Part shown: positions 1 through 9,800 of the stretch, one piece after another
How the letters are laid out: each line of letters starts with the position of its first letter
How positions within the stretch are numbered: position 1 is the stretch's first letter
Origin: Leptospira stimsonii
GTDB taxonomy: Bacteria > Spirochaetota > Leptospiria > Leptospirales > Leptospiraceae
Direction: 5' to 3'
Assembly: GCF_003545875.1 (NCBI RefSeq)
Contig: NZ_QHCS01000001.1
Coordinates: 1,189,501 to 1,253,500, forward strand
Length of the DNA: 64,000 nt
Position numbers and translations under genes: made by a program
The notes under the pieces: generated by a model
What the model was told of the DNA's origin: nothing
Seen by the model: only the letters and a program-made list of their open reading frames with translations
Database searches by the model: none

Positions 1-1
1 T

Positions 2-142
2 TCCCATCTAAAGACCTTGGAAAACAAGATTGCAGAACTCCAAGAAATGGCGGAGACTCTCAAAGATTTGGCCGCGCATTGTCACGGGGATCATCGCCCT
101 CATTGTCCGATTCTTAAATCCCTTTCGAATGAAAAAGCCTGA
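2..142 (+). CDS. C-terminal end of a MerR-family metal-responsive regulator (partial)
   Basis: The window opens inside an open frame that codes for 46 residues before a TGA at 140-142. The visible part is a helical, coiled-coil-like stretch (TLENKIAELQEMAETLKDLA) followed by a Cys/His-rich tail, CHGDHRPHCPIL. MerR regulators of the ZntR/CadR/CueR kind end in just this way: the long dimerisation helix is followed by a metal-binding loop with paired cysteines and a CPIL motif. The DNA-binding N-terminus lies outside the window, so the metal cannot be assigned. A small GC-rich hairpin (185-189 with 199-203) follows the gene but has no T-run. Confidence 0.7.
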   Translation, partial: SHLKTLENKIAELQEMAETLKDLAAHCHGDHRPHCPILKSLSNEKA

Positions 143-268
143 GAAATCTTAGGTTATCGTTCCTCCTCCGCTTGCGAGAGCTGACCCCGATTCCAAACCG
201 GGGACTCGGAAGATTTGTTTCTTTCAGCTTGACTCTGCTCGAAACTCACAAAAATTGGAATTCTCACC

Positions 269-364
<96 letters not shown>

Positions 365-532
365 AATCTAACCAACTGAATCGATAAAATCCCCGACTCG
401 AACGCGAGTTCAGGAAAGCATTTGAAGCGACCCATAGGGAGCGCAACAAATGCGTCCGAAGCAGAGGAAGTGCTGAGGCCTGAATGAGACGCCTCGGAGT
501 GTAGTTTGCCAGGATGGCAAACTACGTAGAGG
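365..532 (+). other. Small hairpin-rich segment between duplicated tRNA-Leu tails
   Basis: This segment lies between the two tRNA-tail repeats and has no convincing reading frame. It holds several inverted repeats. The clearest is a perfect 10-bp stem, GTAGTTTGCC at 501-510 with GGCAAACTAC at 516-525, around a 5-base loop. Others are ACTCG/CGAGT (396-409) and GAGGC/GCCTC (474-495). The word CCCATAGGGAGCG near 431-443 resembles the core CTCATAGGGAGCG of the dispersed repeats at 4231 and 26437. It may be a miniature mobile element, or a structured RNA co-transcribed with the tRNA. Confidence 0.55.
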
Positions 533-565
533 TCGAGTCCCTCTACTCGCAATCACTTCTTTTTT
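533..565 (+). repeat. Direct repeat, copy 2: duplicated tRNA-Leu 3' tail
   Basis: This is an exact 33-base copy of 332-364. It contains only the T-arm 3' half and the acceptor 3' strand, so it is not a second tRNA. It marks the distal edge of the inserted segment. Confidence 0.88.
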
Positions 566-1091
566 TTCAATCCGTGCATCCAGCGCGAAAAGAATGAGAT
601 CCTCTTTGATGGCTTCCGAATTCTTCCTTCAGAAGATGAAATCAAAGGAGCTTCTGATTTCGTTCTCCCAAAAGGGGACTTAAATCGATTTGTGGGAACT
701 CCTTCAGACGCTTTTTCGAAAAGCTATCGATCGAATCGAGGTTTTGTCTGACTTCGGAGAGGAATGTAGGAACTCCTTCGTTTTCAGAAAAGGAATTTCT
801 TTGAGAGTTGAATCAAAGTAGGAACTCCATCTTTCTCAAAGCGGACCTCTCTTGGAAAGCCGTCCTCTGTGGGAACTCCCGCTTTTCAAAAACTCTCTAA
901 AAGATTCGAAATCTGTGAGGAGTTCCCGCGTTTTCCCTTTCACGAAGAAGGCCTACTTTCTCGATTCACAATACGTTCTACTTCCTGGAAAGAAGATTAT
1001 CTAATATATAAGATATTACTCTGTTATATAGAATAAAAATCTTGGTTCTTCTCTTCTAAGTTGATAAGCAAAAGGAAAAGGAGAAATAGGA
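566..1091. repeat. Intergenic stretch with a loose array of GTRGGAACTCC words
   Basis: No gene is visible here. The word GTGGGAACTCC or GTAGGAACTCC begins at 692, 766, 818 and 869, and an inverted form, GAGGAGTTCCC, begins at 917. After the first interval the spacing is about 48-52 bases. The intervening sequences differ from each other. The same word recurs singly elsewhere in the window, for example at 21210 (inverted) and 26397. The last 100 bases before the next gene are AT-rich and may hold its promoter, but I cannot place clear -35 and -10 boxes. Confidence 0.6.
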
Positions 1092-1535
1092 ATGGCAAAA
1101 GAACTGTTTTACAGTGATGCGAAGTGGTCCAGGGAAGGAGTGAAAATTCTTTTAGAATCCCGTGGTCATCGTTGGGTTGTGGATGAACCGGAAAGTCTCG
1201 GGGGAAAGGATGAGGCGGCGAATCCGGTGGAGTATGTTTTGCGCGGACTTGCGAGTTGTCTTGGGGTTTTGATCTCCGCGTTTTCACCTGCCTTTCAGGT
1301 GGAACTCAAGGACTTTCGAGTCCATGTGGAAGGAGATCTGGATCCGGACGGATTCTTAGGAAAAGCGCCGGTTCGAACGGGTTTTCAGGAAATTCGATAT
1401 ACGATTGAAGTGGAAAGCGATTCTCCACGTGAGAATCAAGATCGTCTTCTCGAACACATTCAGAAGATTTGCCCCGTTAAGGATACGCTCCAAGGAGTTT
1501 CTGTTCTTCCGTTGGAAGGAGTAAGCGCACTCTGA
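1092..1535 (+). CDS. OsmC/Ohr-family peroxide-detoxifying protein
   Basis: The 147-residue protein has the length and layout of OsmC-family thiol peroxidases, which reduce organic or hydrogen peroxides in the cytoplasm. Two conserved cysteine contexts are visible. One is LASCLGV near residue 56, which holds the peroxidatic cysteine in the family. The other is KICPVKDTL near residue 126, which holds the resolving cysteine. The start is supported by the purine-rich AAAGGAGAAATAGG just upstream. It stands alone, with the repeat array upstream and a large inverted repeat downstream. It is OsmC-like rather than demonstrably Ohr; substrate preference cannot be read from the sequence. Confidence 0.88.
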   Translation: MAKELFYSDAKWSREGVKILLESRGHRWVVDEPESLGGKDEAANPVEYVLRGLASCLGVLISAFSPAFQVELKDFRVHVEGDLDPDGFLGKAPVRTGFQEIRYTIEVESDSPRENQDRLLEHIQKICPVKDTLQGVSVLPLEGVSAL

Positions 1536-1553
1536 TTCAAAATCGGAAAAAAG

Positions 1554-1618
1554 GTCTCAAACGGTTTGGCTTGGAAGAATTTCTTTCCTTCGAAATTTCA
1601 AGACAAACCGTTTGGGAC
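1554..1618. repeat. Long inverted repeat behind the OsmC gene
   Basis: The left arm at 1554-1568 (GTCTCAAACGGTTTG) pairs along all 15 positions, one of them G-T, with the right arm at 1604-1618 (CAAACCGTTTGGGAC). The loop is 35 bases. There is no T-run after the right arm. On the minus strand a run of T follows, but no minus-strand gene ends here. It could act as a transcript-end structure for the OsmC gene. Confidence 0.6.
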
Positions 1619-1818
1619 ATTCCATTTTCGAATTCTTCCACAACTCCCACTTTTGATTTTACTTTGAAACGGTGGAACTCCCTCGAATCCGCTTTACTTT
1701 TCCAGCTTCTCTCTGAATCCTGATTCTACTTTATTGAAAAGACGAAGGACAACGTGGTCTCTTTCCCAGTTTGGAAAGAATTTTGTCTCTCGTCACAAAA
1801 CAAATCTCTCAAGACACG

Positions 1819-3231
1819 ATGCTCTTTAACTCAATTCACTTTCTTATATTCTATCCGATCGTAGCGATCTCTTACTTTTTACTTCCCTTTCGTTTCCGCT
1901 GGATTCTTCTCCTCCTTGCGAGTTGTTATTTTTATATGGCCTTCATACCGGCCTACATTCTTATCCTCGCGTTTACGATCGTCTTGGATTATTATCTCGC
2001 GATCTGGATCGAGAATGCGAACGGATCGAAAAGAAGAACTTTCCTTATTTTGAGTCTCTCATCGAACATAGGAATTCTAATCTTTTTTAAATACTTCAAT
2101 TTCCTTCTGGATAATACCGGAATTCTTTATAAATTTCTTTTTTCCTCGGAGATGCCGATTTCGCATTTGGAAATTATTCTCCCGATCGGACTTTCGTTCC
2201 ATACGTTTCAATCGATGGGTTATATCGTGGAAGTCTATCAGGGAAAGATCAAAGCGGAAAGACATCTCGGATACTATTGGGTTTATGTGATGTTCTTTCC
2301 CCAATTGGTAGCCGGTCCGATCGAAAGGGCGCATCACCTGATGACTCAGTTTCATCAGGAACACAAACTTCTCTTTCAAAACGTGGAAAACGGACTAAAA
2401 TACGTAGTTTACGGTTTCGTAATGAAGCTTTTTGTCGCGGATCGTCTTTCAGTATTCGTGGACGCGATGTACAATCATCCTTCTGAAAAATCCGGAGCAG
2501 ATCTTTTGGTCGCGACGTATTTTTTTGCGTTTCAGATCTATTGCGACTTCGCCGGTTATTCGAACATCGCGATCGGAACCGCGAAAATTCTCGGGATCGA
2601 TTTGATGAAGAATTTTGATCGTCCTTATTTTTCCTCCAGCGTCTCCGAATTTTGGGGGCGTTGGCATATTTCTCTTTCCTCCTGGTTTCGGGATTACGTA
2701 TATATTCCGTTAGGCGGGAATCGGGTCTCCACGTTTCGACATATTAGTAATCTCTTAATCGTTTTCGGACTTTCCGGAATTTGGCACGGAGCCAATTGGA
2801 CTTTCGTCATCTGGGGACTTCTAAACGGAATTTATCTTAGTTTGGAAGTTTTGATTCGAAAGGCATTTCCGAAGGAAAAATCGAAATACAATTGGTTTCG
2901 AATATTAGAAATTCTGTTTACGTTCCATTGCGTTCTTTTGAGTTGGGTGTATTTCCGCGCGAGTTCCGTAGGAGTCGCGCATGAGATCCTTTCGAGAATA
3001 TTCGATTTTTCCGCCGGAGAATCATTGGATTTGATCGTGGAATTCCAAAAGAAGGCTGGCGTTTTCGCGCTCTTTCTATTTCTTTTCTTGGAAGCGATTT
3101 TCCCGTTCTGGGAAAAAACGAAGGAAGGTTGGAAAAAATACGGGGACTGGGCCGTTGCGGGTCTCTTTGTGGTTTTGATTTTTACGGGAGGAGTGTTCTA
3201 TGGATCCAGTTTCATCTACTTCCAGTTCTAA
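1819..3231 (+). CDS. MBOAT-family membrane O-acyltransferase (AlgI-like)
   Basis: The protein is polytopic and belongs to the membrane-bound O-acyltransferases related to AlgI and DltB, which move acyl groups across the inner membrane for attachment to extracellular polymers. The diagnostic features are the opening MLFNSIHFLIFYPIV, the stretch LVAGPIERAHHL, and GIWHGANWTFVIWG near residue 323, whose histidine is the catalytic residue in the family. I chose the ATG at 1819 because homologues begin at this motif. An in-frame TTG at 1771 would add 16 untypical residues. The last 32 bases overlap the next gene, an SGNH-type partner. The acceptor polymer is unknown. Confidence 0.9.
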   Translation: MLFNSIHFLIFYPIVAISYFLLPFRFRWILLLLASCYFYMAFIPAYILILAFTIVLDYYLAIWIENANGSKRRTFLILSLSSNIGILIFFKYFNFLLDNTGILYKFLFSSEMPISHLEIILPIGLSFHTFQSMGYIVEVYQGKIKAERHLGYYWVYVMFFPQLVAGPIERAHHLMTQFHQEHKLLFQNVENGLKYVVYGFVMKLFVADRLSVFVDAMYNHPSEKSGADLLVATYFFAFQIYCDFAGYSNIAIGTAKILGIDLMKNFDRPYFSSSVSEFWGRWHISLSSWFRDYVYIPLGGNRVSTFRHISNLLIVFGLSGIWHGANWTFVIWGLLNGIYLSLEVLIRKAFPKEKSKYNWFRILEILFTFHCVLLSWVYFRASSVGVAHEILSRIFDFSAGESLDLIVEFQKKAGVFALFLFLFLEAIFPFWEKTKEGWKKYGDWAVAGLFVVLIFTGGVFYGSSFIYFQF

Positions 3232-4165
3232 AACTCTACGTTATGTGAGCTTGTTTTTCACTCTTCTTCTTTCCGTTATTGTGTTGGATAGAATTTCCTA
3301 TTCTTTTTTCTTTTCGCAATACGATAAGATGTTTTCATTGTATAAGAATTTTAAACCCTCGAATGTCCTCATCGTAGGGTCGAGTCATATCCTTTGGGAT
3401 TTGGATCCCGTCGTCTTAACGAAAGAATTAAAACAACCCGTCACACTTTTGAATATTCCGGGGGCGAACTTAACGCTTCGAAAGGAAATCGTCGGCGAAT
3501 ATATAAGGAAGAATGGAAATCAAAAACCTTCTCTTCTCGTTTTGGAAGCCGATAAATTCGTGTTTCACAAAGGGCGTTATCCCGATTCCGCTTATAAGTC
3601 CGTAAAGGGTTACTATCACAAGGGAATGTTCACTGATTTTCTGGATCGAAAAGTCCCGGAAGAATCATTTTTGGAATACTGGATGTTTCGGATTTCCCAT
3701 TCTTATTCTCTCAATTCTTTTTCCCATTTCATCTTTTCAAAACTTTACGACAAATATATTTCATCGATTTTTATTTGGAAATTGAACGCGAGCGAAGAGG
3801 AGAACGGGGAAAAAATCCGGAACTGGAAGAATCAATACGAACACCTTTCTCCGAAAATCGAAAAGGATCTTGTTCAAGAACTTTATGAAATTCTAAAGTT
3901 CGCCCGAGACAATGGAGCGAAAGTTGTCCTTTTGGAGACTCCCAATTATTTCTTTTCGGAGGAAGAAAACCGGAAATACGATTCCGTTCGGAAGGAACTT
4001 ATGAAAATCGCGGAGGATTCCGGTTCAGTTTATCTTCGTTTAGATCCGGGTCTTTTTGAAACGAAGTCGGAATTCTTCTTTGACGCTTCTCACCTCAATC
4101 TTTTGGGAAAGGCCGCTTATACGGATTCTTTTCAAAAAGAGCTTCGGAAAAAATCGTTATTTTAG
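3200..4165 (+). CDS. SGNH-like membrane-anchored partner of the MBOAT acyltransferase
   Basis: The 321-residue protein begins with one membrane anchor (residues about 14-35), and the rest is predicted to face the periplasm. It carries GSSHILWDLDP near residue 60, corresponding to the nucleophile block of SGNH hydrolases, and DASHLNLLG near residue 294, corresponding to the Asp-x-x-His block. This resembles AlgJ/AlgX and the leptospiral DUF1574 proteins, which sit beside MBOAT genes and carry out the acyl-transfer step. The start overlaps the upstream gene by 32 bases, which suggests translational coupling. Together the two genes probably acylate a cell-surface glycan. Confidence 0.82.
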   Translation: MDPVSSTSSSKTLRYVSLFFTLLLSVIVLDRISYSFFFSQYDKMFSLYKNFKPSNVLIVGSSHILWDLDPVVLTKELKQPVTLLNIPGANLTLRKEIVGEYIRKNGNQKPSLLVLEADKFVFHKGRYPDSAYKSVKGYYHKGMFTDFLDRKVPEESFLEYWMFRISHSYSLNSFSHFIFSKLYDKYISSIFIWKLNASEEENGEKIRNWKNQYEHLSPKIEKDLVQELYEILKFARDNGAKVVLLETPNYFFSEEENRKYDSVRKELMKIAEDSGSVYLRLDPGLFETKSEFFFDASHLNLLGKAAYTDSFQKELRKKSLF

Positions 4166-4230
4166 ATTAGAATTTTTCCTTTTAAGATTTTTTCTCCACA
4201 AAGGAAGACAACCTCTTCCGGAAATATCTT

Positions 4231-4394
4231 GAATCTTAAGATGAATTTGGCGGAACTCCGACGGTCCTTCCGTAAAAGTCGCGGTCCTCGCCCTGATCTT
4301 GGGTGGAGGGGTTGATGAGCGACTCATAGGGAGCGAATCATTGAGTTTCGGAGGCGGGAAAACCTCCGGCGGATTTTTCTTTATCACAAAATCC
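4231..4394 (+). repeat. Dispersed repeat, copy A (about 160 bp)
   Basis: This segment aligns with the reverse complement of 26437-26600. Shared landmarks in order are CTTAAGAT, CGGAACT, GCCCT(G/A)ATCTTGGGTGG, GAGCGACTCATAGGGAGCG, the hairpin GGAGG-CGGGAAAA-CCTCC, and CTTTATCACAAAAT at the end. In copy B the hairpin stem reads GGTGG/CCGCC, so the middle A-T pair becomes T-G and pairing is kept. No reading frame is conserved between the copies. The hairpin with a following T-rich run suggests that the unit may be transcribed. Confidence 0.75.
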
Positions 4395-4428
4395 TACTTT
4401 TTGCAAGTAACAATTGCCCTCTTTTCTC

Positions 4429-4446
4429 TTGTAGGAGCTCCTACAA
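4429..4446. repeat. Perfect 18-bp palindrome TTGTAGGAGCTCCTACAA
   Basis: The sequence is fully self-complementary and contains a variant of the recurring word GTAGGAACTCC with G for A. It lies between convergent genes. It could be a degenerate relative of the dispersed words or a protein-binding site. Confidence 0.6.
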
Positions 4447-4684
4447 AGTCCGATCGGAGCCTTTTTTGATTCTAAATATTTTTTCCAACTTGCGGGTAAG
4501 TTTAACGCGAGGAAGCGGACTCCGTACTTGTTTTCGAAGGACGAAATTTAAAAACGAACTAAAAATCTTTCGGTTCGGATCCGCCGGGCTTTTGTTGCGA
4601 AGAATTTAGAAAGTGGAATCGCCGAGTTCTGAGATACGATAATGGTCAAGAGCCGAAAAGCTTTTTGGAAAAAAATTATTTTGT

Positions 4685-5332
<648 letters not shown>

Positions 5333-5385
5333 TCGAAACTTAGAAACTGATTTCGTAGGCTATATAGAGAAGGTCAATATAAAAA

Positions 5386-6129
5386 TCAATCCTTAACTAT
5401 GATGGCTCCCGATCTCAATTTTGCAGGTAGCATTTTTGAAAGGCCTTCTGCTTCTTTTTTAGACGATGCGGAGCCAAATCGTACCGTATAATATCCGTTT
5501 CTTGATCTTTTGACGGTTGCTTTCGAATTTTTATCCTTACCGGAGATTGATTTTTTTAATTCGTCTGCTTTTTCTTTGTCTTTGAACGCCGCGACTTGAA
5601 GAGTAAAACCGTTTGATTCTTCGTCCGAGGAAGACTTAGAAATTCGTTTCGATTTTTTTTCTTCGTTCTTTTTGATTTTTTTAGATTCTCTGGAACCTTC
5701 CGGTTCTTTTACGGATAACGTTTCGGGTGCGGATTTGTTTTCCTTTTCAACGGAGGAGGAAGGAGATGTTCCGGATTTTTTAAACTCCACGACTTCGGTA
5801 GCAGGAGGAATGTTTTTAAAGGTGACGGAATCCTGCTCCTTGGAATTCGAAGGTGAACTCGTGGTTGCAGGAGGAATTTCCGATGTAGCCGAAGCTTTGT
5901 TTCCTTCCGTCGGTATTTGACCGGGCTCTGAAAAGGGAATTCCGCTTTGTACTTCTTGATTCTTAATGTCGTTTAACGTTAAGGATTCTTCTCCCGAATT
6001 TCCTCCCCGTTTTTTTCCCACGGAAACTCCTAAGAAGAAAAACGAAAATAGAAGTCCGAGTAAGAATAAAGAGAGAATTAGAATTCTCTTATTATCGAGA
6101 TTGATCACATAAAATATTTTTTCTTTCAT
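5386..6129 (-). CDS. SPOR-domain membrane protein
   Basis: The 247-residue protein has one transmembrane helix at residues about 14-36 (RILILSLFLLGLLFSFFFLG). A long low-complexity linker rich in Ser, Lys, Glu and Pro follows. The C-terminal domain of about 75 residues begins GFTLQVAAFKDKEKADELKK and ends SGAIIVKD. This is the SPOR fold, which binds denuded glycan strands of septal peptidoglycan, so the protein probably acts at the division site in the periplasm. Its start codon overlaps the end of coaE by four bases (ATGA), so the two are co-translated. Confidence 0.88.
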   Translation of the reverse strand: MKEKIFYVINLDNKRILILSLFLLGLLFSFFFLGVSVGKKRGGNSGEESLTLNDIKNQEVQSGIPFSEPGQIPTEGNKASATSEIPPATTSSPSNSKEQDSVTFKNIPPATEVVEFKKSGTSPSSSVEKENKSAPETLSVKEPEGSRESKKIKKNEEKKSKRISKSSSDEESNGFTLQVAAFKDKEKADELKKSISGKDKNSKATVKRSRNGYYTVRFGSASSKKEAEGLSKMLPAKLRSGAIIVKD

Positions 6130-6773
6130 AACATTCTTCCTAACAGAGTTTTGTAGAGAGTTTTACATTCTTCTCTCAGTGTTTCGAGATTCCCTCTGTT
6201 TCTAATTGTATAATCGGCTCTTTTTAGCTTTTCCGAAAGAGGAAGTTGGTTTGCGATTCTCGCCAAAACATCCTCTTTTGTAACACCGTCTCTCGATACG
6301 GTCCTGGAAATCGATTCTTCCGGATCAGAATCCACGGTCACCGTTGTGTCGCAGAGAGTATGGGCGTCCGTCTCAAAAAGAAGCGGAACTTCCCAAATCA
6401 CCATTCTCCCTTTCGCGTCGGTTTCCAAAATTTTTTGAAAATCCTTTCGAACCCTGGGATGAATCAAACGATTGAGGCCCGCGAGTTTTTCTGCGTCGTT
6501 GAATACGATGTTGGAAATTTTTTTCCGATCGGGTTTGCCGTCGGAATCCAAAATGTCCTTTCCCAAAAGCTCCACGAGTTCGGTAAGTATCGGAGAATCG
6601 GCTTCCGTATAACGTTTTGCTAAACGATCCGCGCTGATTCCAAAGCCGCCCAATTCTTCCAAAATTTTGGCCGCAGTGCTTTTGCCGCCTCCGATCATTC
6701 CCGTAATTCCGACCAAAAAGGCTTTCTTATCGGAGTCGGAACTCTGCATGCGTTGAGGATAGAGTTCCCGCAC
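6126..6773 (-). CDS. coaE: Dephospho-CoA kinase CoaE
   Basis: CoaE phosphorylates the 3' hydroxyl of dephospho-CoA in the last step of coenzyme A synthesis in the cytoplasm. The P-loop GMIGGGKST appears near residue 24, followed by ISADRLAKR (the DAD-like substrate motif), IHPRVRKDF, WEVPLLFE and a C-terminal RIANQLPLSEK segment, all in family order. Length (about 207-215 residues) is normal. The GTG at 6773 and an in-frame ATG at 6749 are both possible starts; neither has a strong ribosome-binding site. The downstream SPOR gene overlaps by four bases. Confidence 0.93.
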   Translation of the reverse strand: MRELYPQRMQSSDSDKKAFLVGITGMIGGGKSTAAKILEELGGFGISADRLAKRYTEADSPILTELVELLGKDILDSDGKPDRKKISNIVFNDAEKLAGLNRLIHPRVRKDFQKILETDAKGRMVIWEVPLLFETDAHTLCDTTVTVDSDPEESISRTVSRDGVTKEDVLARIANQLPLSEKLKRADYTIRNRGNLETLREECKTLYKTLLGRML

Positions 6774-6784
6774 AAAAGTACAAG

Positions 6785-6816
6785 CAAAAAAGGGAACTTC
6801 CTTTCGGAAGTTCCCA
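6785..6816 (-). terminator. Rho-independent terminator of the NHL-repeat lipoprotein gene
   Basis: A perfect 10-bp stem pairs 6792-6801 with 6806-6815 around a 4-base loop (GAAA on the minus strand). On the minus strand a run of six T follows. It lies 35 bases beyond the stop codon of the gene that ends at 6850. Confidence 0.9.
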
Positions 6817-6849
6817 AAATGAGTGGATCGAGGAATATGAGGGGAATAT

Positions 6850-9800
6850 TTAATCTATTTTTCGAATGAGTTTGAGATACGGATGCATATCCACTACAAA
6901 GATGCTTCTACCGTTGGTGACGATTCCTTTCGGATTATAAAAACTTCCCTCGTTTGTCTGACAGGTTCCGATCGTTCCTCCGTCGGGACCTCCCGATTGA
7001 GAGGCTCCGCTTGTCGCAGGCTGAGGAGAACATCCTAAAAAGTTTGTGACCGCATAAGGCGCCGTTCTTGAAATCTTTTTGAGTAGAGTAGTTCCGTCCA
7101 CGACGTAAAGATAATTTCCGTCCAACGTGAGAGCCACTGGTTTTGTAAGTCTGGCCGAAGTTCCGGTCGCGTTGACTACGTTGCCCGAGGTTCCTGCTGG
7201 ATCTCCCGCGATGGTAGTTACGGTTACGGGACTTGTCGTAAGATCGATCATCTTGATGTTATTCGAGTTCGTGTCGGTTACATAAAGCTTGTTCGAATCA
7301 TAAACAAGGTGGCTCGGCTGGTTGAACTTCGCCGCGGTTCCAAGTCCGTCGAGAGTTCCCGCAGTTCCGCTTCCCGCGATCGTCGTGACCGTGTTATCCG
7401 AAATTTTGATTTTACGAATCTTATTGCTTCCCGTGTCGGCCACGTAGAGATACGTTCCGTCGGTTGCGATTCCTTTCGGTGCGTTGAATCGGGCCGCAGT
7501 TCCGACTCCGTCCGTGCTTCCGCTCGTTCCTCCGAAGCCTGCGATCGTAGAATACGTGTTGTTCATCAAATTGTATTTCACTATATAATGGTTTTGACTC
7601 GTTATATAAAGAAAGATCCCGTCTGTCGTGATTCCTTTTGGAACTTCCATCGTAATCGCCAAAGTCGAGATGGTTCTCGTAGCGATATTGATCTTACGGA
7701 TTTTTCCTACTGTCGGAGATGCGGTGTTATAATCGACCGCGTAAATATTAATTCCGTCGGTGGTGATATGATACATGTTGGAAAGTCTTCCCAGCGGTGT
7801 GGAGCCGGAAGCAAAACCGAAACCGTCCAGCATCGTATCCGGATCTCCGCCCGGGTCTCCGCTAAACCAGTCGACGCTACCCGTAGCCGGATTTTCCACA
7901 TAAGGCGTAACCGGAAGAGAAGCTACGACGCTGTTACCGCTTACCAAGGTTCCAAGCGTGGTTCCGTTTACACAGTTGATGAGAATTGTGTAAACGTCCG
8001 CGGCCGCAATCGTGCCTGAAGGTTGTGCGATATAACAGGTTTGCCCCGCGGGTTGGCCCGTGATCGTAACGTTGTACGAAGTGGTGTCCGCGATCGGAGT
8101 GGTCATCGTAAAAGCTCCGTTAGACGAAATCGTGGTCGTGTCGGCTCCGTTGTTTTTTAATGTGATACTTCCCGCCAAACCCGAAATCGTTCCTCCGACC
8201 TGGTAGAGAGGGGCGCTACAAGAAACGGAGACATCGGTAATCGAAGATGAACTTACGGTACCCGAGTTGTTGCTCAACGTACACAATTGAGTCGGAGAAC
8301 TCGGATTTTGCTGGATGGTCACATTATAAGCGGAACCGCTCGCGACGGGCGTCCCGAAAGAAAAACCTCCGTCCGCGGTAATCGAGATTGGATCGGTCCC
8401 GTTATTTTTTAGAACGAGCCCGCTTCCTATGACGTTCGAAGCGGAACCGTTGATTGTATAAGAATTGGTGGAACAAGAAACTGAGATTCCGCTGATCGCA
8501 GAAGAAGTTACCGATCCGCTTCCTCCCGTTACCGAACAAGTCTGAGTCGGCGAACTCGGATTTTGCGAAACGGTAACGTTATAAGTTCCTCCGCTTGAGA
8601 TCGGGCTTGCAAATGTATAAGTAGTATTCGAATTCACCGCGAGATCGTCGGTCCCATTGTTCTTTAAGGTAAGGCCGGTCCCGGAAAGACCGGATACGGA
8701 GATCCCAATGCCGAAAGAACTTGTGGAACAGCTGACTGCAACGTTTGTGACATTCGCACCGGAAACTAAGCCTGAGCCGTTCGTGACGGAGCATACTTGA
8801 GAAAGAGAAGTAGGGTTCTGCGAGACCGTAACCGTGTATGTGGAACCACTCGCAATCGCGGTTGAAAATTCGAAACTACCGTCCGCGGTAATGGAGGTCG
8901 GATCTGTTCCGTTGTTTTTCAGAACAAGCCCGGTTCCGTTCAGACCGGTCACACTACCGTTGATCGTATAAGAATTTGTAGAACAAGTGATGTCCACATT
9001 CGTTTTATTGGAACCGGATATCAAACCCGAGCCGTTCGTCACTGAACAAGTCTGAGTCGGCGAACTCGGATTTTGCGAAACGGTGACGTTGAATGTTCCT
9101 CCGCTAGAAATTCCAGTGGGAAAAGTATAAGTCCCGTTTGTAGAAATTGCGATGTCGTCCGTTCCATTATTCTTTAAAGTTAATCCCGTGCCGGAAAGAC
9201 CGGAAACTGTACCACCCACTGCGAAAGAATTCGTAGAACAAGTAATGTTCACGTTCGTAATATCGGCTCCCGCGATCAAACCGGAACCGTTGCTAACGGA
9301 GCAAGTTTGGCTGATAGAACTTGGGTTTTGCGAAACGGTGACGTTATACGTGCCTCCGTTTACAACCTTGGTTGCAAACGAAAAAGAACCGTTGGCAGAA
9401 ATGGAAGTGGAATCGGCGCCGTTGTTTTGTAGAGTCAGTCCAGTGCCGTTTAAGCCGGTAACCGTACCCTGAACGCTGAAACCAACGACGGAACAAATCA
9501 CTTGAATATTCGTAATCGGTTGAGAGAATACGATACCGGAGCCGTTGCTAACGGAACAAATTTGTGCGGGAGCAAATGGATTTTGTCTGACCGTGACGTT
9601 GTAAGAAGCGGATCCGGCGACCTTTTCGTTAAAAACGAACGTACCATTTGCCGTAACGTTGATTGTATCCGTTCCATTATTCATCAGAATCAGTCCTGTT
9701 CCCGTTAATCCGACAACGGTTCCACCGATCGGTTCCGGAGTCAGATCCACACCGTTCGTAGTGATAAACCCGGGAATATTAAGAATTGCCTTCAGAGAAA

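Larger units (their letters stand above)
4166..4684. other. Intergenic region holding a dispersed repeat and a palindrome
   Basis: No gene is seen. The region contains one copy of the dispersed repeat at 4231-4394 and the 18-bp palindrome at 4429-4446. The rest (4450-4684) is AT-rich and shows nothing I can name. Confidence 0.6.

Noticed and set aside
533..565. A second tRNA gene after tRNA-Leu
   Set aside because: Only the 3' half of the T-arm and the acceptor 3' strand are copied; there is no D-arm or anticodon arm upstream.
692..927. CRISPR-like array of 11-base repeats
   Set aside because: The repeat is too short and varies (GTG/GTA), one copy is inverted, the spacers are not of one length and no cas gene is in the window.
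7309..8019. 236-residue plus-strand open frame opposite the NHL-repeat gene
   Set aside because: Arg/Ser-rich translation with no family features; it lies opposite a gene with clear repeats and lipoprotein signal.
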